A stretch of DNA of 64,000 nucleotides from assembly GCF_019200975.1 (NCBI RefSeq), contig NZ_JAHTMR010000002.1, positions 541,679 through 605,678 on the forward strand, read 5' to 3'. The stretch's first letter is position 1. The number at the start of each line of letters is the position of its first letter. The notes under the pieces were generated by a model. That model had not been told where the DNA came from. It made no database searches and worked only from the letters and a program-made list of their open reading frames with translations. Origin of the DNA: Pseudomonas sp. PD9R (GTDB taxonomy: Bacteria > Pseudomonadota > Gammaproteobacteria > Pseudomonadales > Pseudomonadaceae). Shown piece after piece: positions 55,049-64,000 of this stretch. The translations under genes and the position numbers were made by a program.

Positions 55049-58000
55049 ATGACCGACGAATCGCCCTCCATCGACAAACTGCTGAAAAACCTCGATCACG
55101 CCATGCTCGCCGACCGCCACCGGCTGCGGCGGCAGTTGCTTGAGCTGCGCAAGAACCCCGACGAGGCCAAGCTGGCCCAATGGGTGGCGCGCATGCAGGC
55201 TTCCTGTGATCAGGTGCTGGCACGCAAGGCCAGCCTGCCGGTGATTCGCTACGACGACAGCCTGCCGATCGCCGCCAAGCGTGACGAAATCAAAGCGGCG
55301 CTGCAAAAGCATCAAGTGCTGATCATTGCTGGCGAAACCGGCTCGGGTAAAACCACCCAGTTGCCGAAGATCTGCCTGGAAATCGGTCGCGGCCAGCACG
55401 GTCTTATCGGCCATACCCAACCACGCCGAATCGCCGCGCGCAGTGTGGCGAGCCGGGTTGCCGAGGAACTGGGCACGCCGTTGGGCGCGCTGGTCGGCTA
55501 CCAGGTGCGTTTCGAGGACCAGAGCGATTCCAACACCCTGATCAAACTGATGACCGACGGCATCCTGTTGGCGGAAACCCAGAACGACCGTTATCTGGAA
55601 CGCTACGACACGATCATCGTCGACGAAGCTCACGAACGCAGCCTCAACATCGACTTCCTGCTCGGCTACCTGAAAACCCTGTTGCCGCGTCGCCCGGACC
55701 TGAAAGTCATCATCACTTCGGCGACCATCGATCTGGAGCGCTTCTCCAAGCATTTTGACGATGCGCCGATTGTCGAAGTGTCTGGCCGCACCTTCCCGGT
55801 GGACACTTGGTATCGCCCGCTGACTCTGGAGCAGGACGAAGAGGGCAACCGCGTCGAAGACGACCTGACCGTGGATCAGGCAATCCTCGCCACCCTCGAC
55901 GAAATCGCCGCGTACGAACGCAGCGAACGCCGCAGCCCCGGCGATGTGCTGGTGTTCTTGCCCGGCGAGCGCGAAATCCGCGACGCCGCCGACATGCTGC
56001 GCAAGGCCCAACTCAAACACACCGAAATTCTGCCGTTGTACGCACGCTTGTCGCCGGCCGAACAGCAGCGGATTTTCCAGTCGCACCCGGGGCGTCGCGT
56101 GGTTCTGGCGACCAACGTCGCGGAAACCTCGCTGACGGTGCCCGGCATTCGTTACGTGATCGACAGCGGTACCGCGCGCATCAGCCGCTACAGCTACCGT
56201 GCCAAGGTCCAGCGCCTGCCCATCGAAGCCATTTCCCAGGCCAGCGCCAACCAGCGCAAGGGCCGTTGCGGACGGGTCGAGCCGGGCATTTGCATCCGCC
56301 TGTACAGCGAAGAAGATTTCATTGGACGTCCGGAATTTACCGACCCGGAGATCCTGCGCACCAACCTCGCCGCCGTTATCTTGCAGATGCTGCACCTGCG
56401 CCTCGGTGAGGTCACCGCGTTCCCGTTCATCGAGCCGCCGGATGGCAAGGCCATCAGTGACGGTTACAACCTGCTGCAAGAACTCTCGGCGGTGGATCGC
56501 AACAGCCAACTGACCCCGCTCGGTCGGCAATTGGCGCGGCTACCGGTGGACCCGCGCATGGGCCGCATGCTGCTCGAAGCGGCCAAACTTGGCAGCTTGC
56601 AGGAAGTGCTGATCGTCGCCAGCGCCATGTCGATCCAAGACCCGCGCGAACGTCCGCCGGAGCGTCAGCAAGCGGCGGATCAGGCCCATGCGCAATGGAA
56701 AGACGTGGATTCGGACTTCGCCGGGCTGGTCAATCTGTGGCGCGGCTTCGAAGAGCAGCGCCAGGCGTTGACCGCAAGCCCGCTGCGTAACTGGTGTCGC
56801 AAGAATTTCCTGAATTATCTGCGCCTGCGCGAATGGCGCGATTCCCACCGCCAGTTGAGCCTGATCTGCCGCGACATGCAGCTGAGCCTCAACAAAGAAC
56901 CGGCGGATTATCCGAAGCTGCACAAAGCCGTTCTGGTCGGTTTGCTCAGTCAGATCGGGCAGAAAACCGAAGACGGCGATTACCTCGGCGCTCGCCAGCG
57001 GCGCTTCTGGATTCACCCGTCATCGGGGATCGGCAAGAAGCGCCCGCAATGGTTGATGACCGCCGAGCTGGTGGAAACCACCAAGCTCTATGCGCGGATG
57101 GTGGCGAAGATTGATGCCGACTGGATCGAACCGTTGGCCGGGCACCTGATCAAGAAAAACCACTTCGAACCCCATTGGGAGAAAAAGCGCGGGCAGGTCG
57201 TGGCTTTCGAGCAGATCACCTTGTTCGGATTGATCGTGGTCGGTCGCCGGCCAGTGCATTACGGGCCGGTGGACCCGGTGGTGTCCCGCGAGTTGTTTAT
57301 CCGTGAAGGGCTGGTGCGTGGCGAAATTCAATCCAAGGCCAAGTGCCTGACTGCAAACAAGCAGCTGCTGGAACAGCTCGACGAGCTGGAGGCCAAGGCC
57401 CGTCGTCGCGACATTCTCGCGGATGAAGAAACCCTGTATGCCTTTTACGACGCGCGGTTGCCGGCGGAGATTCACCAGACCGCGACCTTCGACAGCTGGT
57501 ATCGAATCAACAGCCAGAAAGACCCGCAGCTGCTGATCATGCGCGAAGAAGACGTGCTGGCCCGCGAGGCCAGTGAAGTCACCGCCCAGCATTACCCGGA
57601 CACCCTGCACATCGGTGATCTGGAATTGGCCCTGAGTTACCACTTCGAACCCAACCATCCACGCGACGGTGTGACCCTGCGCGTGCCGGCACCGCTGTTG
57701 CCGATGCTGCCGCCGGAACGCCTGGAATGGCTGGTGCCGGGAGTGATCGAGGCCAAGTGCATCGCGCTGGTACGCAACCTGCCCAAGGCCTTGCGCAAGA
57801 ATTTCGTGCCGGTGCCGGATTTCATCAAAGCGGCGTTGCAGCGCATGACCTTTGCTGAAGGTTCGTTGCCCCAGGCGCTGGGACGCGAGTTGTTGCGTAT
57901 GACCGGTGCCCGCGTCAGCGACGAAGCCTGGGCGGAAGCTGCACAACAGGTCGAAAGCCATTTGCGCATGAACCTGGAAATTGTCGACGCACAAGGCAAG

Positions 58001-58960
58001 TTCCTCGGCGAAGGGCGTGATCTGGCCGAGCTGACCGCACGTTTTGCCGAAGCCAGCCAAGCCGCATTAGCCGTGCCGCAGACTGCGAAAAGCCAGCAGC
58101 CGGTCGAGCCGAAGGTGTTTGCTGCCGTTGCCGAGAAAACCCAACAGAAGATCGCCGGCTTGTCGATGACGGTGTATCCGGCGCTGGTGGAAGAGGCGGG
58201 AACGGTCAAGGAAGGGCGCTTCTCGACGCCAGCTGAAGCCGAGTTTCAACATCGCCGTGCCTTGCAACGTTTGCTGATGCAGCAATTGGCGGAACCGGCG
58301 AAGTTCCTGCGCGGCAAGTTGCCGGGGCTGACCGAGCTGGGATTGATGTACCGCGAGCTGGGGCGTATCGATGCGCTGGTGGAAGACATTCTGCTGGCCA
58401 GCCTCGACAGCTGCATTCTTGACGGCGAAGACCCGCTGCCCCGTGACGGCGCGGGGCTGGCGTCGCTGGCCGAGCGCAAGCGTGGCGGCTGGACCGAGCA
58501 CGCGGAACGTCTGGCGAAGCTGACCCTGGAGATTCTCAAGCTTTGGCACGGCCTGCAAAAGCGCTTCAAGGGCAAGATCGACCTGGCACAAGCCGTGGCC
58601 CTGAACGACATCAAGCAGCAGCTCAGCCATCTGGTGTACCCAGGCTTCGTCCGGGAAACGCCGATGCAATGGCTCAAGGAGTTGCCGCGTTACCTCAAGG
58701 CCATCGAGCAGCGCTTCGAGAAACTCGGCGCGCAAGTGCAGAAGGATCGGGTGTGGAGCGGCGAGTTGTCCGGCCTCTGGGCCCAATACCAGACCCGCGC
58801 CAACAAACACGCCCAGGAAGGCAAACGCGACCCGCAGCTGGAGCTGTATCGCTGGTGGCTGGAAGAGTACCGGGTTTCGCTGTTCGCCCAGCAGTTGGGG
58901 ACCAAGGTGCCGATCTCCGACAAGCGCTTGAACAAGCAGTGGACGCAAGTCGAGCCCTAA
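55049..58960 (+). CDS. hrpA: ATP-dependent RNA helicase HrpA
   Basis: 1303-residue DEAH-box helicase. Walker A GETGSGKTTQLPK, DEAH box IIVDEAHERSLNID, motif III TSATIDLERFS and motif VI QRKGRCGRVEPG are intact. HA2 and OB-fold domains follow, then the long DUF3418 C-terminal half (about 700-1300) specific to HrpA. In E. coli HrpA helps rescue stalled ribosomes and process fimbrial mRNA. Start codon at 55049; size is normal. Confidence 0.96.
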   Translation: MTDESPSIDKLLKNLDHAMLADRHRLRRQLLELRKNPDEAKLAQWVARMQASCDQVLARKASLPVIRYDDSLPIAAKRDEIKAALQKHQVLIIAGETGSGKTTQLPKICLEIGRGQHGLIGHTQPRRIAARSVASRVAEELGTPLGALVGYQVRFEDQSDSNTLIKLMTDGILLAETQNDRYLERYDTIIVDEAHERSLNIDFLLGYLKTLLPRRPDLKVIITSATIDLERFSKHFDDAPIVEVSGRTFPVDTWYRPLTLEQDEEGNRVEDDLTVDQAILATLDEIAAYERSERRSPGDVLVFLPGEREIRDAADMLRKAQLKHTEILPLYARLSPAEQQRIFQSHPGRRVVLATNVAETSLTVPGIRYVIDSGTARISRYSYRAKVQRLPIEAISQASANQRKGRCGRVEPGICIRLYSEEDFIGRPEFTDPEILRTNLAAVILQMLHLRLGEVTAFPFIEPPDGKAISDGYNLLQELSAVDRNSQLTPLGRQLARLPVDPRMGRMLLEAAKLGSLQEVLIVASAMSIQDPRERPPERQQAADQAHAQWKDVDSDFAGLVNLWRGFEEQRQALTASPLRNWCRKNFLNYLRLREWRDSHRQLSLICRDMQLSLNKEPADYPKLHKAVLVGLLSQIGQKTEDGDYLGARQRRFWIHPSSGIGKKRPQWLMTAELVETTKLYARMVAKIDADWIEPLAGHLIKKNHFEPHWEKKRGQVVAFEQITLFGLIVVGRRPVHYGPVDPVVSRELFIREGLVRGEIQSKAKCLTANKQLLEQLDELEAKARRRDILADEETLYAFYDARLPAEIHQTATFDSWYRINSQKDPQLLIMREEDVLAREASEVTAQHYPDTLHIGDLELALSYHFEPNHPRDGVTLRVPAPLLPMLPPERLEWLVPGVIEAKCIALVRNLPKALRKNFVPVPDFIKAALQRMTFAEGSLPQALGRELLRMTGARVSDEAWAEAAQQVESHLRMNLEIVDAQGKFLGEGRDLAELTARFAEASQAALAVPQTAKSQQPVEPKVFAAVAEKTQQKIAGLSMTVYPALVEEAGTVKEGRFSTPAEAEFQHRRALQRLLMQQLAEPAKFLRGKLPGLTELGLMYRELGRIDALVEDILLASLDSCILDGEDPLPRDGAGLASLAERKRGGWTEHAERLAKLTLEILKLWHGLQKRFKGKIDLAQAVALNDIKQQLSHLVYPGFVRETPMQWLKELPRYLKAIEQRFEKLGAQVQKDRVWSGELSGLWAQYQTRANKHAQEGKRDPQLELYRWWLEEYRVSLFAQQLGTKVPISDKRLNKQWTQVEP

Positions 58961-58999
58961 ACCCGATCCTTTGCGATCACTGTATTTGGCTGTGATCGA

Positions 59000-59091
59000 C
59001 TGTAGGAGCTGCCGAAGGCTGCGATCTTTTGATCTTTCTTTGTTGCGACGATAAAAGATCAAAAGATCACAGCCTTCGGCAGCTCCTACAT
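59000..59091. repeat. REP pair (family A)
   Basis: TGTAGGAGCTGCCGAAGGCT and the inverted AGCCTTCGGCAGCTCCTACA, with a 30-base AT-rich spacer holding a duplicated GATCAAAAGATC. Confidence 0.92.
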
Positions 59092-59304
59092 GGAGTTGTG
59101 ATCCAGCAAAAAGGGGCCAAAAGCCGACGTTTATGGCAAACTTCGCGCCTATAAACGCCGGCCCCGCGGTTTTGAGCCTTCCATGGTTCGGGCGGTACGG
59201 AATAAAGCGATGCCCAGGTTTGCTTCCCCGAGCGGGAGCGATCCCTTTGTGTGTTGGTACGACGGTGCCAATACTTTCTGCCTGAACAGATCAGAGACAC
59301 GACC

Positions 59305-60426
59305 ATGCATAACGTCGTCATCAGCGGCACCGGCCTTTACACTCCGGCCAACAGCATCTCCAACGAAGAGCTGGTGCAGTCTTTCAATACTTATGTGGTG
59401 CAATTCAACGCCGATAACGCCGATGCCATCGCCCGCGGCGAAGTCGAGGCGTTGACCGAGTCCAGCGCAGCGTTTATCGAAAAAGCCTCTGGCATCAAAA
59501 GCCGCTTTGTCATGGACAAGGAAGGCATCCTCGACCCGCAACGCATGGCGCCACGCCTGCCGGAGCGCTCGAACGACGAATGGTCGGTGCTCTGCCAGAT
59601 GGCCATTGGCGCGGCCGAACAAGCCCTGCAACGTGCGGGCAAAACCGCAGCGGACATCGACGGTGTGATCGTCGCCTGCTCCAACCTGCAGCGCGCCTAC
59701 CCGGCCATTGCCATTGAAGTTCAGGAAGCACTGGGCATCCAGGGTTTCGGTTTTGACATGAACGTGGCGTGTTCTTCGGCGACCTTCGGCATCCAGACCG
59801 CTGCCAACAGCATCCAGCTGGGCCAGGCCCGGGCGATCCTGATGGTCAATCCGGAAGTCTGCACCGGCCACTTGAACTTCCGCGACCGCGACAGCCACTT
59901 CATCTTCGGCGACGCTGCCACCGCAGTGATCATCGAGCGTGCCGACCTCGCCACGTCCAAGTACCAGTTCGACATTGTCAGCACCAAGTTGCTGACCAAG
60001 TTCTCCAACAACATCCGCAACAACTTCGGCTTCCTCAACCGCGCAGCGGAAGAGGGCGTTGGTGCCAGGGATAAGCTGTTCGTGCAGGAAGGCCGCAAGG
60101 TGTTCCGCGATGTGTGCCCGATGGTGGCCGAGCTGGTCGCGACGCACCTGTCGGAGAACCAGCTAAACGTCAGCGACGTGAAGCGCTTCTGGCTGCACCA
60201 GGCCAACCTCAGCATGAACCACCTGATCGTCAAGAAACTGCTCGGTCGCGACGCTACCGAACAGGAAGCACCGGTGATTCTCGACACCTATGCCAACACC
60301 AGTTCCGCAGGTTCCGTGATTGCGTTTCACAAGAACCAGGATGACCTGCCTGCCGGCTCGCTGGCAGTGCTCAGCTCGTTCGGTGCCGGTTACTCGATCG
60401 GCAGCGTGATACTGCGCAAGCGCTGA
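59305..60426 (+). CDS. FabH-like beta-ketoacyl-ACP synthase III (beta-ketodecanoyl-ACP synthase type)
   Basis: 373 residues from the ATG at 59305. The Cys-His-Asn triad is visible in MNVACSSATFGIQ, FWLHQANLSMNHLI and YANTSSAGSVIA. Length and the insertion TKFSNNIRNNFGFLNRAAEE set it apart from ordinary FabH (about 320 residues). P. aeruginosa has a 373-residue enzyme of this kind (PA3286) that condenses octanoyl-CoA with malonyl-ACP, feeding beta-oxidation products into fatty-acid synthesis. Orthology is inferred from memory of that protein. Confidence 0.85.
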   Translation: MHNVVISGTGLYTPANSISNEELVQSFNTYVVQFNADNADAIARGEVEALTESSAAFIEKASGIKSRFVMDKEGILDPQRMAPRLPERSNDEWSVLCQMAIGAAEQALQRAGKTAADIDGVIVACSNLQRAYPAIAIEVQEALGIQGFGFDMNVACSSATFGIQTAANSIQLGQARAILMVNPEVCTGHLNFRDRDSHFIFGDAATAVIIERADLATSKYQFDIVSTKLLTKFSNNIRNNFGFLNRAAEEGVGARDKLFVQEGRKVFRDVCPMVAELVATHLSENQLNVSDVKRFWLHQANLSMNHLIVKKLLGRDATEQEAPVILDTYANTSSAGSVIAFHKNQDDLPAGSLAVLSSFGAGYSIGSVILRKR

Positions 60427-60471
60427 GCTACGCAGTGTGTCAGTCAACATCGTTGCGGGCTGACCCACCGC

Positions 60472-60499
60472 CCTCGCGAGCAAGCTCGGCTCCTACAGG
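60472..60499. repeat. Single REP arm (family B)
   Basis: CTCGCGAGCAAGCTCGGCTC with a one-base insertion relative to the consensus. Confidence 0.8.
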
Positions 60500-60538
60500 T
60501 GTCGGTTGGTTTACAAATATTGCACCCGACACAAACTC

Positions 60539-60630
60539 TGTAGGAGCGAGGCTTGCCCGCGAAGAGGCCATCACATTCAACAGAGATGTTGCCTGACACA
60601 CCGCTTTCGCGGGCAAGCCTCGCTCCTGCA
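60539..60630. repeat. REP pair (family B, CGCGGGCAAGC variant)
   Basis: TGTAGGAGCGAGGCTTGCCC and the inverted GGGCAAGCCTCGCTCCTGCA about 50 bases apart. Confidence 0.92.
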
Positions 60631-60645
60631 ACGAGGCTAATTGCC

Positions 60646-61500
60646 TCAGGTCGCCACGTTCAGGTACTTGCCCACGCTCGCCACGTTGTCGAGCGAATAT
60701 TGCTTGCTCAGGTTGGCGATCATTTTGTTCAGCGCTTCGCGGGTGGCGGATTGCGTCGTGGTGCTGTCGCTGTTTTGCTCGCGGCCGGCTTGCAGTGCGG
60801 CTTTGAGTTCATCGCTGCTGACGCCGCCGCTGCTGTCGCTATCCAGAACCTTGAGCAATGCGGCGCTGGTGTCGGTGCTGGTCGATGAATCACTGGCCTG
60901 CAACGCGCTGCTCAGCTCGGTGGCGCTGACGCTGCCATCACTGTCGGCGTCCAGGCTGCTGAACAGTTCATCGCTGGACATTTGCTGCGGTGGGGGCGGT
61001 GGCGGCGCAAGGCTGGCGGCCAGTTCGTCCTTGCTGACGGTGCCGTCCTGGTTCTTGTCCAGGGCCGAGAAGATCTCTTTGCTGTCGGCTGTGCTGCCGG
61101 CGCTGGTCAGGCCATTGCTCAGCTCGTCGCTGCTGATGGCGCCGTCGCCGTCGGCATCCAGTGCACTGATCAGTGCGTCAGCCAGTTCGGTGTCCGGGGC
61201 CTGATCCCGGGGCGGTGGCGGCGGAGGGGCCATGGCGGCCATTTCTTCGCTGCTCAGGTTGCCACTGTCGTCGCTGTCCAGGTCTGCAAAATTTTTGCTC
61301 AGGTTAACCAGCAAGCCATCGTCGCTTTTCTGCGACAGCGCGCTCTTGAGTTCATCCTGATCCACCGCGCCGTCGCTGTTGGTGTCGAGTTTGGCCAACA
61401 GTTCTTTCTGGAACTGTTGCGAGCGGGCGCTATTGGTTGTGGTACTGCTGGTGCTGGTATAGCTCGTGTAATTGCTGACGCTACCGATCATTGGACTCAC
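60646..61500 (-). CDS. EF-hand calcium-binding protein (XopAW-like)
   Basis: 284 residues, no signal peptide. A Ser/Thr/Tyr-rich N-terminus (1-30) leads into six EF-hand loops: Asp39-Glu50, Asp75-Glu86, Asp115-Glu126, Asp148-Glu159, Asp184-Glu195 and Asp220-Glu231. All keep Asp at 1, Gly at 6 and Glu at 12. Two six-proline linkers (92-97 and 166-171) split them into three pairs. Similar pseudomonad proteins are annotated after the Xanthomonas effector XopAW. No secretion apparatus lies in the window, so export is unproven. Confidence 0.85.
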   Translation of the reverse strand: MSPMIGSVSNYTSYTSTSSTTTNSARSQQFQKELLAKLDTNSDGAVDQDELKSALSQKSDDGLLVNLSKNFADLDSDDSGNLSSEEMAAMAPPPPPPRDQAPDTELADALISALDADGDGAISSDELSNGLTSAGSTADSKEIFSALDKNQDGTVSKDELAASLAPPPPPPQQMSSDELFSSLDADSDGSVSATELSSALQASDSSTSTDTSAALLKVLDSDSSGGVSSDELKAALQAGREQNSDSTTTQSATREALNKMIANLSKQYSLDNVASVGKYLNVAT

Positions 61501-61618
61501 TCCCTGGAATGGAAAACCGGTGGGTGCACCGGCTTATGCAGACTCAAGGGGCAAGGTGTCGTGGGTATGTGAGGTTTGTACCGGTCGGTACACATGAGAT
61601 AAGTGTCTGATGCAAAGT

Positions 61619-61695
61619 CAAAAGATCGCAGCCTGCGGCAGCTCCTACTGGGGATCGCCTTTCAATGTAGGAGCTGCCGAAGGCTGCGATCTTTG
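61619..61695. repeat. REP pair (family A)
   Basis: AAAAGATCGCAGCCTGCGGC and the inverted GCCGAAGGCTGCGATCTT between the EF-hand gene and the sensor kinase. Confidence 0.92.
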
Positions 61696-61705
61696 TTGCT
61701 GCGCC

Positions 61706-62755
61706 TCAAACTCTGGGCAAACGAATAATCGCAGTCAACCCGCCACCGTGCGTCTCTTCCAGGCTCAATTGCCCGCCCAGCCGCTCCGCCGCCTCGCGGG
61801 CGATGGTCATGCCCAGGCCGACACCACCGGAATTGCGATTGCGTGAACCCTCCAGGCGGAAGAACGGTTCAAACACCGCTTCGCGTTGCTCCGCCGCGAT
61901 CCCCGGCCCATGGTCGATGACCCGGATGATCAACTGCTCGCGATGGTCTTCAAGGCTGATCAGCGCCTGCCCGGCATAACGCAGGGCGTTGTCCAGCAGG
62001 TTGTTGATGCAGGAACGCAGCGCCATCGGCTGCACTTGCAGCGGCGCGCAGTGACCGCTGGCCTGTACATCGGCGCCCTGGTCCTGGGCGTTTTCGCTCA
62101 AGGACTCAATCAGCGCCTGCACGTCCATCCACTGCGGCGCCTCGCTGGTGCGTTGTTCGTGCAGATAAGTAAGGGTGGCGTCGAGCATGCTGATCATGTC
62201 GTCCAGATCCTGACGCATCTGGCCTTGCAGCTTGTCATCGTCGATCTGTTCCAGCCGCAGCTTGAGCCGCGACAGCGGTGTGCGCAGATCGTGGGACACC
62301 GCGCCGAGCATGCGCGAGCGCTGCTTCACTTGCTCGATGATCCTTCGTTGCATCTTGTTGAAGGTGTGCGCCGCTTGCCGTGCTTCCCGGGGACCTGACT
62401 CTTCCAATGGGTGGCTGTCGAGGTTTTCGCTCAAGCGCTCGGCCGCGTCACTGAGGCGCTGGATCGGCCGACTCAACAATTTGGCACCGTACCAGGCGGC
62501 AATGATCAGCGAGATCAACTGAAAGGTCAGCGGTACCAGCGGCCCGCCGAACCACGGCCGTGGCGGCCGGTTTGCGAAGCGCGGGTCCGGTGCGGGGCGT
62601 TGTCCGTCGAAGGCTTCGGAAAATTCCGGCGGTGGCGGAGGTGGCGGCGGGCCGTAATAGTGAAACCAGGCAAACGCCAGCAAGTGCGCCAGGATAATCG
62701 CCACCAGCAGCACGCCAAACAGGCGGCCGAAGAGCGTATCGAAGCGCCCTCGCAT
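61706..62755 (-). CDS. Sensor histidine kinase with minimal proline-rich periplasmic loop
   Basis: 349 residues. Membrane helices at about 11-31 and 73-91 enclose only about 40 periplasmic residues, including eight consecutive prolines at 36-43. A HAMP domain (about 92-145) precedes the H-box GAVSHDLRTPLSRL with phospho-acceptor His155. ATPase motifs: CINNLLDNALRYAG (N), VIDHGPGIA (G1), FFRLEGSRNRN (F) and GGVGLGMTIAREA (G2). The start overlaps the response regulator stop (TGATG). Confidence 0.92.
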   Translation of the reverse strand: MRGRFDTLFGRLFGVLLVAIILAHLLAFAWFHYYGPPPPPPPPEFSEAFDGQRPAPDPRFANRPPRPWFGGPLVPLTFQLISLIIAAWYGAKLLSRPIQRLSDAAERLSENLDSHPLEESGPREARQAAHTFNKMQRRIIEQVKQRSRMLGAVSHDLRTPLSRLKLRLEQIDDDKLQGQMRQDLDDMISMLDATLTYLHEQRTSEAPQWMDVQALIESLSENAQDQGADVQASGHCAPLQVQPMALRSCINNLLDNALRYAGQALISLEDHREQLIIRVIDHGPGIAAEQREAVFEPFFRLEGSRNRNSGGVGLGMTIAREAAERLGGQLSLEETHGGGLTAIIRLPRV

Positions 62756-63525
62756 CAGCCGATGTCTCTGGCGTCGAACAGGTAGCCCTCACCGCGCACG
62801 GTCTTGATCAGCTGCGGCGCTTTTGGGTCATCACCGAGTTTTTGCCGCAGGCGCGAGACCAGCAGGTCTATGCTGCGATCAAAGGCTTCGATCGAGCGAC
62901 CGCGGGCGGCGTCCAGCAGTTGTTCGCGGCTGAGGACCCGACGCGGACGTTCAATGAACACCCACAACAGACGGAATTCGGCGTTGGACAGCGGCACTAC
63001 CAGGCCATCATCGGCGATCAGTTGACGCAATACGCTGTTCAAGCGCCAGTTGTCGAAGCGGATGTTGGCCCGTTGTTCAGTGCGGTCGTCGCGCACCCGG
63101 CGCAGGATGGTCTGGATGCGTGCTACCAGTTCGCGCGGCTCAAATGGCTTGGCCATGTAATCGTCGGCGCCCAGTTCCAGGCCGATGATTCGATCGGTGG
63201 GTTCGCAGCGGGCGGTGAGCATCAGGATCGGGATGTCGGATTCGGCGCGCAGCCAGCGGCACAGCGACAGGCCGTCTTCGCCGGGCAGCATCAGGTCGAG
63301 CACAACCACATCGAAATGCTCGGCTTGCAGGGCCAGGCGCATCGCGGCGCCATCGGTGACGCCGCTGGCGTGGATGTTGAACCGGGCCAGGTAATCGATC
63401 ATCAATTCACGGATCGGGACGTCATCGTCGACGATCAGGGCGCGAATGCTCCAGCGTTTGTCGTCGCCGGGCGCTTTTTGATCGTCGTTCACAGGTGCGT
63501 GGGTGTTGTGCATGCGTGCGTTCAT
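62755..63525 (-). CDS. OmpR-family response regulator
   Basis: 256 residues. The receiver domain is about 28-145, with acidic pocket VDDD (33-35), phospho-acceptor Asp77 in VVLDLMLPGEDG and the conserved Lys in YMAKPFEP. The C-terminal winged helix ends VRGEGYLFDARDIG. The first 25 residues are a low-complexity extension; an inner ATG (63513) is possible. Partner of the downstream kinase; target genes unknown. Confidence 0.92.
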   Translation of the reverse strand: MNARMHNTHAPVNDDQKAPGDDKRWSIRALIVDDDVPIRELMIDYLARFNIHASGVTDGAAMRLALQAEHFDVVVLDLMLPGEDGLSLCRWLRAESDIPILMLTARCEPTDRIIGLELGADDYMAKPFEPRELVARIQTILRRVRDDRTEQRANIRFDNWRLNSVLRQLIADDGLVVPLSNAEFRLLWVFIERPRRVLSREQLLDAARGRSIEAFDRSIDLLVSRLRQKLGDDPKAPQLIKTVRGEGYLFDARDIG

Positions 63526-63806
63526 CTGCCAGGTAGGCTGCCAACCACAAAGATAGGCTGCGAGGTTGTGGCTTCAGCATAGGCGTCCGGCCCGGAGGCG
63601 GGAAGTGCTGTAAGGACGTGTTGCGGCAGCCGAGGGTAACGGGCAAGGGTGTTGTGGGCGTGTCGGGACTGTACCGGACTCGACACAATCACGCCAAAGG
63701 CTAGTCTTGCCTGAGCGTTCTCGACGATTTACCGATCATCGGGTCCCGCAGCAGCGCTGGTTCCGCTACAATGCGCGCCGATTTCGACCTGCCTGAGAGC
63801 CCACTC

Positions 63807-64000
63807 ATGTCCGCCTGCCAGACTCCTATCATCGTCGCCCTGGATTTCCCTACCCGTGACGCCGCACTGAAGCTGGCCGATCAGTTGGACCCGAAACTGT
63901 GCCGCGTCAAAGTCGGTAAAGAACTGTTCACCAGCTGCGCCTCGGAAATCGTCGGTACCTTGCGTGACAAAGGTTTCGAAGTGTTCCTGGACCTGAAATT
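63807..64000 (+). CDS. pyrF: Orotidine-5'-phosphate decarboxylase, N-terminal part
   Basis: The first 64 codons ([20 protein letters not shown], then [14 protein letters not shown]) match the start of OMP decarboxylase, the last step of UMP synthesis: the first Asp of the active site is in VALDF and the Lys in [15 protein letters not shown] -10 candidate lies at 63767-63772. The gene runs off the window end. Confidence 0.93.
   Translation, partial: MSACQTPIIVALDFPTRDAALKLADQLDPKLCRVKVGKELFTSCASEIVGTLRDKGFEVFLDLK

Noticed and set aside
53108..56530. Long minus-strand open frames opposite aceK (53108-54790) and hrpA (55025-56530)
   Set aside because: Both lie over well-conserved genes, lack ribosome sites and have the His/Gln/Val-rich composition of antisense GC-rich codons.
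280..61695. Repeated palindromes considered as a CRISPR array
   Set aside because: Units are dispersed at gene ends, mostly in inverted pairs, with no regular spacers and no cas genes.

Overview
This window reads as chromosomal DNA of a fluorescent-group Pseudomonas. It is GC-rich. It carries the gene order perM-bcp-gcvR-dapA-bamC-MBL-purC-tRNA-Ser that is conserved in pseudomonads. Most gaps hold paired REP-type palindromes of two families: one built on GATCGCAGCCTGCGGCAGC, the other on GTAGGAGCGAGCCTGCTCGC. Gene density is high, and there is no prophage, transposase, CRISPR array or rRNA operon. Most genes are core metabolism or conserved unknowns. Two stretches look accessory: 37.6-38.9 kb (AT-richer, with a broken acetyltransferase gene) and 39.8-51.9 kb (a catabolic island).

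Layout. 1-5.4 kb is the conserved dapA/bamC/purC block, ending in tRNA-Ser(CGA) and a strong terminator, followed by the remnant of a small outer-membrane protein gene. 5.9-8.7 kb is a two-gene signalling operon: a periplasmic polyamine-type binding protein translationally coupled to a membrane diguanylate cyclase. 9.0-16.6 kb holds DUF1508, a LysR regulator, a tautomerase-type isomerase, EptA, a methyltransferase, RNase D, YcgL, a 2-hydroxyacid dehydrogenase and a nitroreductase. 16.8-27.1 kb is a run of small conserved genes plus oligopeptidase B; it includes an M61-like protein whose zinc motif has been lost. 27.2-32.0 kb is a LysR regulator divergent from an MFS carrier and pxpABC (5-oxoprolinase). 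32.1-37.6 kb holds a VWA/MoxR pair, a DUF748 protein, cysK and an LpxO-like hydroxylase.

The catabolic island encodes a tctCBA tripartite carboxylate transporter followed by a LysR gene. Divergent from these is an operon of an MFS carrier, a lactonase-type amidohydrolase and a PdxA2-like dehydrogenase. Next comes an operon of an enolase-superfamily acid-sugar dehydratase, an AraD1/FAH-family enzyme and an alpha-ketoglutarate-semialdehyde dehydrogenase. The last three fit the route from an aldonate through a 2-keto-3-deoxy acid to alpha-ketoglutarate. I find the same near-palindromic 15-mer (ATA-RCC-YGR-GGY-TAT, with the T-N11-A form of a LysR box) twice between tctC and the MFS gene and once before the dehydratase gene. 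This suggests that one regulator controls all three transcription units. The substrate cannot be read from the sequence. There is a PdxA2-type enzyme but no neighbouring kinase of the kind that normally supplies it.

52-64 kb holds an EamA permease, aceK, hrpA, a FabH-like synthase matching the beta-ketodecanoyl-ACP synthase type, a leaderless EF-hand protein with six calcium loops, a two-component system whose sensor has a tiny proline-rich periplasmic loop, and the start of pyrF.
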